DNA of 15,412 nucleotides from an uncultured Oscillospiraceae bacterium (GCA_900552225.1 URYX01000024.1:1-15412), one strand, 5' to 3'. Positions 8,271 through 14,410 are shown, counted from the stretch's first letter. Notes: a model not told the origin generated them from the letters alone. Program-made: numbers and translations.

Positions 8271-9115
8271 GCCCGTTCCTCCAGCAGCCCGGCCAAGGCC
8301 TCCACGCATTCCTCCGGCGTCAGAATATCCGCCGGCAGCGGGACGCCCTCCGCCCGCAGGCGGGCACAGAGCTCGGTCGGCTGCGGCACATCCAGCTCCA
8401 CGGCACGCAGCTCCGCCTCATGGGTAAATACCTCGCGCGGCGTTCCGTCCAGCAAAATCACGCCGTCGTTCATCACAACAACGCGGTCCGCCTGCGCCGC
8501 CTCGTCCATATAATGGGTAATCAGCACCACCGTCATCCCGCGCTCGCGGTTCAGGCGACGTACCGTCTCCATGACCTCACGCCGCCCCTGCGGATCCAGC
8601 ATGGCGGTCGGCTCGTCCAGCACCAGGCAGTCCGGATGCATTGCCAGAATGCCCGCAATCGCCACGCGCTGCTTCTGTCCGCCGGACAGCTTATGCGGCG
8701 CATGGTCGCGGTATTCGTACATGCCGACTTCGCGCAGTGCCTCGTCCACGCGCTCCCGGATTTCTGCGGGCGGCACCCCGAGATTTTCGGGGCCGAAGGC
8801 CACGTCCTCCTCCACAATGGTGGATACCAGCTGGTTATCCGGATTCTGCAGCACCATGCCGACCGTCCGGCGAATTTCGTAGAGCTTGGTCTCGTCCGCC
8901 GTGTCCCATTCGGCCACCCGCACGGTGCCCTCCGTGGGCAGCAGCATGGCGTTGCACAGCTTGGCAAAGGTGGATTTTCCCGAGCCGTTATGCCCGAGCA
9001 GGGCCACAAAGCTGCCCCGCTCGATGGTCAGATTCACCCCGTCCAGTACGCCGATCGGCTGCTCCTCCGGGGCTTCGTATTGAAATTTTACCTCTTTGGC
9101 TGTTATCATCTGCAT
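8267..9115 (-). CDS. ecfA1: ECF transporter ATP-binding protein A1
   Basis: Partner ATPase of EcfA2. From ATG 9115 the product has 282 residues: Walker A GHNGSGKS (41-48), Q-loop Q90, signature LSGGQ (143-147), Walker B CLVLDEP (163-169, catalytic E168) and switch H201. The reading frame extends 20 codons further up (to 9175), but that part (MDRFFSLRALLK...) is unlike the family. The start at 9115 has AAAGGAAA about 7 bases upstream; a second ATG two codons in (9109) is possible. The stop overlaps the ecfA2 start (ATGA), so translation is probably coupled, giving equal amounts of both ATPases. A 76-base gap with a small hairpin separates it from the methyltransferase gene upstream. Confidence 0.93.
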   Translation of the reverse strand: MQMITAKEVKFQYEAPEEQPIGVLDGVNLTIERGSFVALLGHNGSGKSTFAKLCNAMLLPTEGTVRVAEWDTADETKLYEIRRTVGMVLQNPDNQLVSTIVEEDVAFGPENLGVPPAEIRERVDEALREVGMYEYRDHAPHKLSGGQKQRVAIAGILAMHPDCLVLDEPTAMLDPQGRREVMETVRRLNRERGMTVVLITHYMDEAAQADRVVVMNDGVILLDGTPREVFTHEAELRAVELDVPQPTELCARLRAEGVPLPADILTPEECVEALAGLLEERA

Positions 9116-9161
9116 GGTGTATTTCCTTTGCTTCAAATGCTTCAAAAGTGCCCGAAGGGAG

Positions 9162-9184
9162 AAAAATCTGTCCAAAAGCGGACA
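9162..9184 (-). terminator. Weak hairpin with T-run between methyltransferase gene and ecfA1
   Basis: On the minus strand TGTCC, a 6-base loop and GGACA (9184-9169) form a 5-bp stem, followed after two bases by TTTTT (9166-9162). It lies 8 bases after the methyltransferase stop codon. The stem is short and only moderately GC-rich, so it would be at best a leaky terminator or attenuator separating ruv-methyltransferase from the ecf-truA genes. Confidence 0.3.
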
Positions 9185-9191
9185 TTTCCCC

Positions 9192-10076
9192 TCAAAAAGC
9201 GGAAACGCCCTCGCCCGTCCATACGGCCGTGGCTCCGCAGGGGAGAATCAGGCCGCTGTCTGTCACGGGCAGACCGATTTCGTCCGCGCTCACCCGCCCC
9301 CCGTAGGTCTCACGGAGCATGGTGCCGAGCATGTAGCTCATCACGGAGGGGGCCAGTCCCGTGGTATAGGAATTGACGGCAATAAACAGCGGATGCTCCG
9401 ACAGGAGGGGAACGCACTGCGCCAGAAAATCGTAGATCTGCTCCTCCAGCTTCCACACCTCGCCGCCCGGGCCGCGTCCGTAGGACGGAGGGTCCATGAT
9501 AATGGCATCGTAGGTGCTGCCGCGGCGCTGCTCGCGCTGCACGAATTTCATGCAGTCGTCGATCAGCCAGCGCACCGGCCGGTCGGCCAGGCCGGACACG
9601 GCGGCGTTTTCCCGCCCCCAGGCCACCATGCCGCGGGAGGCATCCACGTGCGTCACGTGCGCCCCCTCGGCCAGACAGGCCAGCGTTGCCGCTCCGGTAT
9701 AGCCGAACAGGTTCAGCACCCGCACCTCGCGGCGGCCGCTCTCGCGGATCACGCGGCGCATGGCGTCCCAGTTGACCGCCTGCTCGGGAAACAGTCCGGT
9801 GTGCTTAAAGCCCATGGGCTTGAGCTGAAAGCGCAGGTCCCGGTAGCCGAGCTGCCACACCTCGGGCAGCTTACGGGTGACCTCCCACTGCCCGCCGCCG
9901 GTTCTGGAGCGGTGATAGCGGGCGTGCGCCTGCTTCCACCGCCCGTCCCGGCGCGGGGTATGCCACAGCACCTGCGGGTCGGGGCGGATCAGCAAAATAT
10001 CTCCCCAGCGCTCGAGGCGCTCCCCGTCCGAGGCGTCGATCAATTCATAGTCCTTCCATTCCTGTGAGGCTCTCAT
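9192..10076 (-). CDS. Class I SAM-dependent methyltransferase, RlmI/RlmK-like
   Basis: A 294-residue methyltransferase related to the C-terminal catalytic half of RlmI/RlmK-type 23S rRNA methyltransferases. The N-terminal part (about 1-100) includes WGDILLIRPDPQVLW and a KHTGLFPEQ segment typical of this group. The Rossmann fold follows: SAM motif I LNLFGYTGA at 121-129, the acidic end of strand 2 at D146, and the catalytic DPPSYG at 195-200. The PUA domain of true RlmI is missing. Where m5C enzymes carry a catalytic cysteine, this protein reads VNSYTTG (234-240), so a cytosine-5 activity is doubtful and an m7G or other target is as likely. Start ATG 10076 has GGAGAG about 9 bases upstream; ruvB ends 33 bases before it. 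Substrate unknown. Confidence 0.82.
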   Translation of the reverse strand: MRASQEWKDYELIDASDGERLERWGDILLIRPDPQVLWHTPRRDGRWKQAHARYHRSRTGGGQWEVTRKLPEVWQLGYRDLRFQLKPMGFKHTGLFPEQAVNWDAMRRVIRESGRREVRVLNLFGYTGAATLACLAEGAHVTHVDASRGMVAWGRENAAVSGLADRPVRWLIDDCMKFVQREQRRGSTYDAIIMDPPSYGRGPGGEVWKLEEQIYDFLAQCVPLLSEHPLFIAVNSYTTGLAPSVMSYMLGTMLRETYGGRVSADEIGLPVTDSGLILPCGATAVWTGEGVSAF

Positions 10077-10109
10077 CCGTTGCTTCTCTCCTGTTTCCGG
10101 TAAGCTCTT

Positions 10110-11159
10110 TTACAGCAGCGTCTGCTGTCCCTCCTGCGGGATGCCGAGATGGCGGTAGGCGGCGGGCAGCACCACCCGGCCGCGCGGGGTACGGCTCAAA
10201 AAGCCGATCTGCATCAGATAGGGCTCGTACACGTCCTCGATCGTCACGGCCTCCTCACCGATCACCGCCGCAATGGTATCCAGACCGACCGGGCCGCCGC
10301 CGTAATGCTGAATCATGGCGAGCAGCAGGCGCCGGTCCACCATATCGAGGCCGAGCTCATCGACCTCCATCCGGCTGAGCGCGATCCGCGCCGTCTCCGT
10401 ATCGATCCGGCCGTGGTTCATCACCTGGGCAAAATCGCGCACGCGGCGCAGCATCCGGTTGGCGATACGGGGGGTTCCGCGGCTGCGCGAGGCAATCTCC
10501 AGCGCGCCGTCACGGTCGCAGTCGATGCCGAGGATATGCGCCGAGCGGGTCACGATCTGCGCCAGCTCCTCCGGGGTATACAGCTCCAGCCGCAGCACCA
10601 CGCCGAAGCGGTCGCGCAGCGGCGCCGACAGCTGACCGGAGCGGGTGGTCGCGCCGATAAGGGTAAACTTGTCGAGCGGCAGATGGATCGACTGGGCGCC
10701 CGCACCCTTGCCGCTCATGATGTCGATCGTAAAATCCTCCATGGCGGGATAGAGAATCTCCTCCACCTGCCGCGGCAGGCGGTGAATCTCGTCGATGAAC
10801 AGCACATCGTTCGGCTCAAGGCTCGTCAGCAGAGCCGCCAGGTCTCCCGGCCGCTCAAGGGCGGGGCCGGAGGTGATCCGGAAGTTGACACCCATCTCCG
10901 CCGCGATGATGGCCGCCAGCGTGGTCTTGCCGAGGCCGGGAGGGCCATAGAGCAGCACATGGTCCAGCACCTCGCCGCGCAGCTTGGCCGCCGAGAGGTA
11001 GACCGACAGATTCTCCTTATTCTTTTCCTGGCCGATATATTCCCGCAGGGTACGCGGACGCAGGGGATTTTCCGCCTCGTCCTCCCCCTGGTTCTCCGCG
11101 GAGACCAGGCGGTTTTCCCAGTCCATTTCCTGCATTGTACCGTATTCACCGTATTCCAT
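10110..11159 (-). CDS. ruvB: Holliday junction branch migration DNA helicase RuvB
   Basis: Hexameric AAA+ motor that drives branch migration at Holliday junctions together with RuvA. The 349-residue product has the full domain order: an N-terminal tail with LRPRTLREYIGQ (33-44), Walker A GPPGLGKT (72-79), Walker B VLFIDEIH (119-126), sensor 1/arginine-finger segment GATTRSG (R173), SAPLRDRFG (178-186), sensor 2 near GTPRIANRMLRRVRD, and the C-terminal winged helix ending in PRGRVVLPAAYRHLG. Start ATG 11159 follows the ruvA stop by 3 bases and has AAGGAG seven bases upstream, located inside the ruvA 3' end. The short, acidic N-terminal extension (residues 1-30) is slightly longer than in E. 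coli RuvB (336 residues) but normal for Firmicutes. Confidence 0.98.
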   Translation of the reverse strand: MEYGEYGTMQEMDWENRLVSAENQGEDEAENPLRPRTLREYIGQEKNKENLSVYLSAAKLRGEVLDHVLLYGPPGLGKTTLAAIIAAEMGVNFRITSGPALERPGDLAALLTSLEPNDVLFIDEIHRLPRQVEEILYPAMEDFTIDIMSGKGAGAQSIHLPLDKFTLIGATTRSGQLSAPLRDRFGVVLRLELYTPEELAQIVTRSAHILGIDCDRDGALEIASRSRGTPRIANRMLRRVRDFAQVMNHGRIDTETARIALSRMEVDELGLDMVDRRLLLAMIQHYGGGPVGLDTIAAVIGEEAVTIEDVYEPYLMQIGFLSRTPRGRVVLPAAYRHLGIPQEGQQTLL

Positions 11160-11162
11160 GGG

Positions 11163-11756
11163 TTATCTCCTTGAAAGCGATTTGAGGGCCGTTTTGACCA
11201 TGGCCTCCACCGACAGGGTGCTGTCGAGCCTGGCAACGGCGGCGGAGGCCTCCCCCGCCGTAAACCCGAGCACGGTCAGCGCCCGCACCGCCTGCTCGGC
11301 GTTTCCGGACACGGACACCGCCCCGGCCGGCTCGGCGTTTCCGGACACGGCAACGGCCCCGACCTTATCCTTCATTTCGAGCACGATCCGCTGCGCCAGC
11401 TTGGGGCCGACCCCCTGGGCGCGGGTCAGCAGCTTATAATCCCCGCCGGCCACCGCCATCGCCACCTTATCGGGCGACAGCTCGGACAGGATGGCGTTGG
11501 CGGCCTTTGGCCCCACGCCGGAGATGGAGGTGAGCTGGCGAAAGCAGCCGAGCTCCGCCTGATCCGCGAAGCCGTACAGCTCCAGAGCGTCCTCCCGCAC
11601 GTTCAGGATGGTATACAGCATGGCCTCCTGCCCGACGGGCGGAAGCTGGCGCACGGTGTTGGCCGTCACCGCCAGGCGGAAGCCCACTCCGCCGCACGAA
11701 ATCACCGCGAACCGCGGCTCCAGATGGATCAGCGTTCCCTGTACACTGTAAATCAT
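11163..11756 (-). CDS. ruvA: Holliday junction branch migration protein RuvA
   Basis: Binds four-way junctions as a tetramer and loads RuvB. The 197-residue product shows the OB-fold domain (1-62), two helix-hairpin-helix motifs in domain II (SISGVGPKAANAILSEL from about 77, AQGVGPKLAQRIVLEM from 113), a flexible linker and the C-terminal RuvB-contacting domain (about 154-197, ALTVLGFTAGEASAAV). The linker carries a near-perfect 12-residue tandem duplication (133-144 and 145-156). Start ATG 11756 has GGGAGGAG about 7 bases upstream; ruvC ends 44 bases earlier and ruvB starts 3 bases after the stop. Length is close to the usual 190-205 residues, so the duplication probably lengthens an otherwise short linker rather than harming function. 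Confidence 0.97.
   Translation of the reverse strand: MIYSVQGTLIHLEPRFAVISCGGVGFRLAVTANTVRQLPPVGQEAMLYTILNVREDALELYGFADQAELGCFRQLTSISGVGPKAANAILSELSPDKVAMAVAGGDYKLLTRAQGVGPKLAQRIVLEMKDKVGAVAVSGNAEPAGAVSVSGNAEQAVRALTVLGFTAGEASAAVARLDSTLSVEAMVKTALKSLSRR
11293..11364 (-). repeat. 36-bp tandem duplication inside ruvA
   Basis: Two adjacent 36-base units, 11293-11328 and 11329-11364, differ at 5 positions and share a perfect 20-base core (11295-11314 and 11331-11350). They encode GAVAVSGNAEPA followed by GAVSVSGNAEQA in the linker between RuvA domains II and III. The unit length is a multiple of three, so the frame is kept. It looks like a fairly recent in-frame slippage or recombination event. 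Confidence 0.85.
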
Positions 11757-11800
11757 CGAATACTCCTCCCGTACCTCCGAAAATAAGACGCGTTCTTCGG

Positions 11801-12301
11801 TCAGCCGCGCATCAGGCGGCGCTTGAGGGCCGTTCCGCCCTGCTGCGTATGGCAGATGGCGAGGGCGAGGGCGTCCGCCGTATCGTCCGGCCGCGGCACC
11901 TCGGGCAAGCCCAGGCGGCGGCGGGTCATCTCCATCACCTGGGGCTTTTCGGCCTGTCCGAAGCCCGTGACCGCACTCTTGACCTGCAGCGGCGTATACT
12001 CGAACAGCGGCACCTGATGCTCACACAGCGACAGCAGGATTACACCGCGGGCCTCGGCCACCTCGATGGCCGTTTTCTGATTGTTTTTGAAATAGAGCTT
12101 TTCCACCGAGGCCGCCTCCGGGCGGTACCGCGTCAGCAGCAGGTCCATCTCTGTGTGGATGCGGCGCAGCCGTTCGGAAAAATCCATGCCGGCCGGTGTC
12201 TGAATCGAGCCGAAGGCCAGCGGAACACAGCGCGCCCGTTCAAACCGGATGATGCCCCAGCCGACGATGGCAAACCCCGGATCAATTCCCAAAATCACCA
12301 T
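11801..12301 (-). CDS. ruvC: Crossover junction endodeoxyribonuclease RuvC
   Basis: Dimeric nuclease that resolves Holliday junctions by paired cuts. From ATG 12301 the product has 166 residues. The four metal-binding acidic residues are present: D7 (in GIDPGF), E67 (in SVEKLYFKNNQ), D140 and D143 (in RPDDTADALALA). The frame stays open to an ATG at 12367, but those 22 codons run into the promoter leader and are unlike RuvC. The chosen start has GAGGAA about 7 bases upstream and gives the canonical MVILGIDPG N-terminus. It is the first gene of the minus-strand block and is served by the promoter at 12383-12411. No GAAC-N4-GTTC LexA box was found, so SOS control is not evident. Confidence 0.97.
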   Translation of the reverse strand: MVILGIDPGFAIVGWGIIRFERARCVPLAFGSIQTPAGMDFSERLRRIHTEMDLLLTRYRPEAASVEKLYFKNNQKTAIEVAEARGVILLSLCEHQVPLFEYTPLQVKSAVTGFGQAEKPQVMEMTRRRLGLPEVPRPDDTADALALAICHTQQGGTALKRRLMRG

Positions 12302-12355
12302 ACCGTATTCCTCATCTGCCCTACCGAAATACAGCCGAAGGAGCCCGCGGAGGAC

Positions 12356-12409
12356 GCCCTGCGGCATAACTATACAAATAACAGTATATCATATCCTGCG
12401 CCGCAGGGC
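12356..12409. repeat. 10-bp inverted repeat flanking the -10 of the ruvC promoter
   Basis: GCCCTGCGGC (12356-12365) and its exact complement GCCGCAGGGC (12400-12409) are separated by 34 bases that contain the ruvC -10 element. The right arm overlaps the -35 element, while the left arm falls about 10-20 bases into the transcript. Arm centres are 44 bases apart, close to four helical turns. It may be a pair of operator half-sites or a cruciform; function is inferred. Confidence 0.5.
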
Positions 12410-12411
12410 AA
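12383..12411 (-). promoter_or_regulatory. Sigma-A-type promoter for the ruvCAB operon
   Basis: On the minus strand TTGCCC (12411-12406), a 17-base spacer and TATACT (12388-12383). The expected start is near 12376, leaving a leader of about 75 bases to the ruvC ATG. The -35 and spacer are covered by the dyads described at 12356-12409 and 12395-12407. Confidence 0.7.
12395..12407. promoter_or_regulatory. CCTGCG-c-CGCAGG dyad over the ruvC -35, candidate operator
   Basis: A perfect 6-1-6 palindrome at 12395-12407. It overlaps the -35 hexamer and spacer of the ruvC promoter, the position where a bound repressor would block RNA polymerase. It does not match the Bacillus LexA, CtsR or HrcA consensus. 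The binding protein is unknown. Confidence 0.4.
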
Positions 12412-12417
12412 TTCTTT

Positions 12418-12486
12418 CCTGCCGCTTTTCACAAACTTTTTGAAAATTTCCGAAAAAACAAAATCCGTGCTTGCATTTGCGGCAGG
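12418..12486. repeat. 8-bp inverted repeat linking the two divergent promoters
   Basis: CCTGCCGC (12418-12425) and GCGGCAGG (12479-12486) are perfect complements 53 bases apart. One arm sits just upstream of the ruvC -35, the other inside the spacer of the plus-strand promoter. The AT-rich centre (about 12426-12470) holds several A/T runs. With the CCTGCGGC-type arms at 12356-12409, this gives related G/C-rich words at both promoters. Confidence 0.4.
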
Positions 12487-12499
12487 TTTGTGCTATAGT
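12471..12499 (+). promoter_or_regulatory. Sigma-A-type promoter for the ACT-hom-lysC operon
   Basis: TTGCAT (12471-12476), exactly 17 bases, then TATAGT (12494-12499). The likely start is near 12506, about 55 bases before the first coding start. A/T-rich sequence directly upstream (12428-12466, with runs of T and A) could act as an UP element. Confidence 0.75.
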
Positions 12500-12516
12500 G
12501 TTCACTATGCAAATAC

Positions 12517-12544
12517 GGATGTCCCTGAATCAAGGACATTCAGG
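12517..12544 (+). promoter_or_regulatory. Overlapping alternative hairpins in the operon leader, next to the RBS
   Basis: Hairpin 1 pairs ATGTCC (12519-12524) with GGACAT (12534-12539), extendable outward by a G-T and a G-C pair. Hairpin 2 pairs CCTGAAT (12524-12530) with ATTCAGG (12538-12544). They share bases and cannot form together. Hairpin 2 takes in the first AGG of the AGGAAAGG site (12542-12549), so a switch between them could change translation. No known riboswitch consensus was recognised. Confidence 0.4.
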
Positions 12545-12561
12545 AAAGGTCGGACACGGAA

Positions 12562-13050
12562 TTGAACGAGCCTCAACCGATGGGAGAACGCCGCATTTTA
12601 GTGGAAGCGCGGCTGCTGCCGGCGGTGTTTGAAAAAACGCTGTACGCCAAGGAGCTGCTGGCCTCCGGCAAGGTGCGCACCGCCGCGGAGGCCGCGCGCC
12701 GGGCGGGGCTCTCCCGCAGTGCGTTTTACAAATACAAGGATGCCGTTTACCCCGACCCCGAGCAGAGCGGGCAGCGGCTGCTGACCGTGCATACGCAGCT
12801 CTACGACCGGCCGGGGGCACTCTCCGAGCTGCTGACCGCATTTGCGGAGGCGGGAGCCAATGTGCTGACCGTGAACCAGAACATTCCGGCCGGCGGGGTC
12901 GCGGCGGTGTCGGTCTCGGCCCACATTGACCGTCTTACGGTTCCCGACCGGCACTTTCTGGAGAATCTGCGCTCCCTGCCCGCCGTCGAGCGGGTCACGA
13001 ATGCCGTCATTTCCGGCGGCGGCGAAACATCCTATTGGAAGGAAGGCTGA
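12562..13050 (+). CDS. ACT domain protein with helix-turn-helix, UPF0735/PheB-like
   Basis: A 162-residue protein with two parts. Residues 36-60 read KVRTAAEAARRAGLSRSAFYKYKD, a helix-turn-helix of the type seen in the UPF0735/PheB family. Residues 72-150 are an ACT domain, beginning LLTVHTQLYDRPGALSELL, with the glycine at the ligand-binding turn (DRPGALS). ACT domains bind amino acids, so a regulatory role for the following hom and lysC genes is a fair inference, though no DNA target is known. The start is uncertain: TTG at 12562 has AGGAAAGG 12 bases upstream, while ATG at 12580 fits the family N-terminus better but has a weak site. It is first in the operon, and its stop directly abuts the hom start. 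Confidence 0.87.
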   Translation: MNEPQPMGERRILVEARLLPAVFEKTLYAKELLASGKVRTAAEAARRAGLSRSAFYKYKDAVYPDPEQSGQRLLTVHTQLYDRPGALSELLTAFAEAGANVLTVNQNIPAGGVAAVSVSAHIDRLTVPDRHFLENLRSLPAVERVTNAVISGGGETSYWKEG

Positions 13051-14292
13051 ATGATGGTATCCATTGCGGTATTGGGGCACGGCGTAGTCGGCTCCGGAGT
13101 GGCCGAGGTGCTGCTCAAAAATGCGGACAGCATTGCACAGAAGGCGGGAGAGCCGATCGAGATCCGACGGCTGCTCGATCTGCGGAAGTTTCCGGACAGT
13201 CCCCTGTGCGACCGGTTCACCAAGGACTTTCAGGAGATTCTGAACGACGAGAAAATCCGCATCGTGGTCGAAACGATGGGCGGGCTGCATCCCGCCTACG
13301 ACTATGTCAAGGCGAGTCTGCTGCACGGGAAAAGCGTCGTCACCTCCAACAAGGAGCTGGTGGCGGAAAAGGGCGACGAGCTGCTGCGCATTGCGCGGGA
13401 GCACAACCTGAACTTTCTGTTTGAGGCCAGCGTGGGCGGCGGCATTCCGATTCTGCATCCGCTCGATGAGTGTCTCGCGGCCAACGAGGTCTATGAGATT
13501 GCGGGCATTCTCAACGGTACCACCAACTTTATGCTGACCCATATGATTGAGGACGGCATCGGGTTTGACGAGGCCCTGCGGGAGGCGCAGCGTCTCGGCT
13601 ATGCGGAGCGCGACCCCTCGGCGGACGTGGACGGGGCGGATGCCTGCCGGAAGATCTGCATTCTGGCGTCGCTCGCCTTCGGGCGGCACGTCTATCCCTC
13701 GCAGGTACAGACGGAGGGAATCCGCGGCATCACGCGGGAGGATGTGGCGGCTGCCGCGGCCGCAGGCGGTGTCATCAAGCTGATCGGCCGTGTGCAGAAG
13801 GCGGAGGGCGGACACCTGTTTGCCCGCGTGGCTCCGACGGTGCTGCCGAAGGAGAGCCTGCTGTCGGATGTGCGCGACGTCTTTAATGCGATTCTGGTGC
13901 GCGGAGACGCCATCGGAGACGTGGTATTTTACGGGCGCGGCGCGGGCAAGCTGCCGACGGCCAGCGCCGTGGTGGCGGATGTGATCGACGAGGTACGGCA
14001 CATGCACACCCGCAAGCGGCTGTTCTGGGAGAGTGGGAGCCCCGACTATGTCCTGCCGACCGGGCTTTGGCCCGGCCGCTGCCTCGTGCGGTTTGAGGCG
14101 CAGGACCGGCCGACGGCAATCTCGGAGATTCAGGCGGAGTTTGAGCATGTCCGTCTGCTGGAGGTGCCCGCCCTGCCCGCGCGGGAAATTGCGTTCGTCA
14201 CGCCGGAGCTGCCCGAGGCGGAGCTGGAGGCCAGGCTGCAGAGGCTGCGCGGCGGAGCGGTGAAAAGCCGGCTGTGTCTCGCCGCACTGTAA
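13051..14292 (+). CDS. hom: Homoserine dehydrogenase
   Basis: Reduces aspartate semialdehyde to homoserine with NAD(P)H, the branch toward threonine and methionine. The 413-residue product has the nucleotide-binding loop GHGVVGSG (9-16), the SNKELV segment with K101, the family signature AGILNGTTNF (151-160) and the catalytic pair D197 and K201 in DVDGADACRKICILASLAFG. The C-terminal part (about 340-413) has an ACT-like outline (CLVRFEAQDRPTAISEIQ) but is short and lacks the usual DxPGVL loop. Start ATG 13051 follows the upstream TGA with no gap, with GGAAGGAAGG ahead; a second ATG follows at 13054. The abutting genes suggest translational coupling to the ACT protein. Confidence 0.96.
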   Translation: MMVSIAVLGHGVVGSGVAEVLLKNADSIAQKAGEPIEIRRLLDLRKFPDSPLCDRFTKDFQEILNDEKIRIVVETMGGLHPAYDYVKASLLHGKSVVTSNKELVAEKGDELLRIAREHNLNFLFEASVGGGIPILHPLDECLAANEVYEIAGILNGTTNFMLTHMIEDGIGFDEALREAQRLGYAERDPSADVDGADACRKICILASLAFGRHVYPSQVQTEGIRGITREDVAAAAAAGGVIKLIGRVQKAEGGHLFARVAPTVLPKESLLSDVRDVFNAILVRGDAIGDVVFYGRGAGKLPTASAVVADVIDEVRHMHTRKRLFWESGSPDYVLPTGLWPGRCLVRFEAQDRPTAISEIQAEFEHVRLLEVPALPAREIAFVTPELPEAELEARLQRLRGGAVKSRLCLAAL

Positions 14293-14410
14293 CAGGGGCG
14301 CAGGGTACCACATATATTAAACAAGGGAGCCGCAGGGTGCGGCAATACACCCTGCCGCCGTCTTTGCACACGGAGACGGCCCGATTCCCGATGGGAGGTC
14401 ATGGATTGCC
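14293..14410 (+). promoter_or_regulatory. Structured leader before lysC with mutually exclusive hairpins
   Basis: The 118-base gap between hom and lysC holds dense inverted repeats. Hairpin A: GCCGCA-GGG-TGCGGC (14329-14343). Hairpin B: GCAGGGTG (14332-14339) with CACCCTGC (14348-14355), 8-base loop. Hairpin C: GCCGTCT (14357-14363) with AGACGGC (14374-14380). A and B overlap and exclude each other. A second GCAGGGT at 14300-14306 could also pair with ACCCTGC. No T-run follows, so this is not a plain terminator; the last stem ends 12 bases before the GGGAGG site of lysC. It is too small for a lysine riboswitch, and no T-box with specifier stem fits. Confidence 0.5.

Noticed and set aside
8201..10067. 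Large plus-strand open frames over ecfA1 and the methyltransferase
   Set aside because: They are antisense shadows of proteins with complete motifs; codon pattern and composition do not look coding.
12302..12367. N-terminal extension of RuvC to an ATG at 12367
   Set aside because: The extra 22 residues are unlike RuvC and lie in the promoter leader; ATG 12301 has a good RBS and the canonical N-terminus.
12302..12561. LexA/SOS box for the ruv operon
   Set aside because: No GAAC-N4-GTTC-like site was found by eye in the intergenic region.
12598..14313. 571-codon minus-strand open frame over the ACT protein and hom genes
   Set aside because: It lies opposite two recognisable genes and crosses their junction; its product has no recognisable domain.
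14293..14410. T-box or lysine riboswitch before lysC (GGGTACCACA at 14303-14312 resembles a T-box core)
   Set aside because: Only 118 bases are available, with no room for a specifier stem I, no TGGNACCGCG core and no lysine-riboswitch junction; a smaller unknown element is possible.
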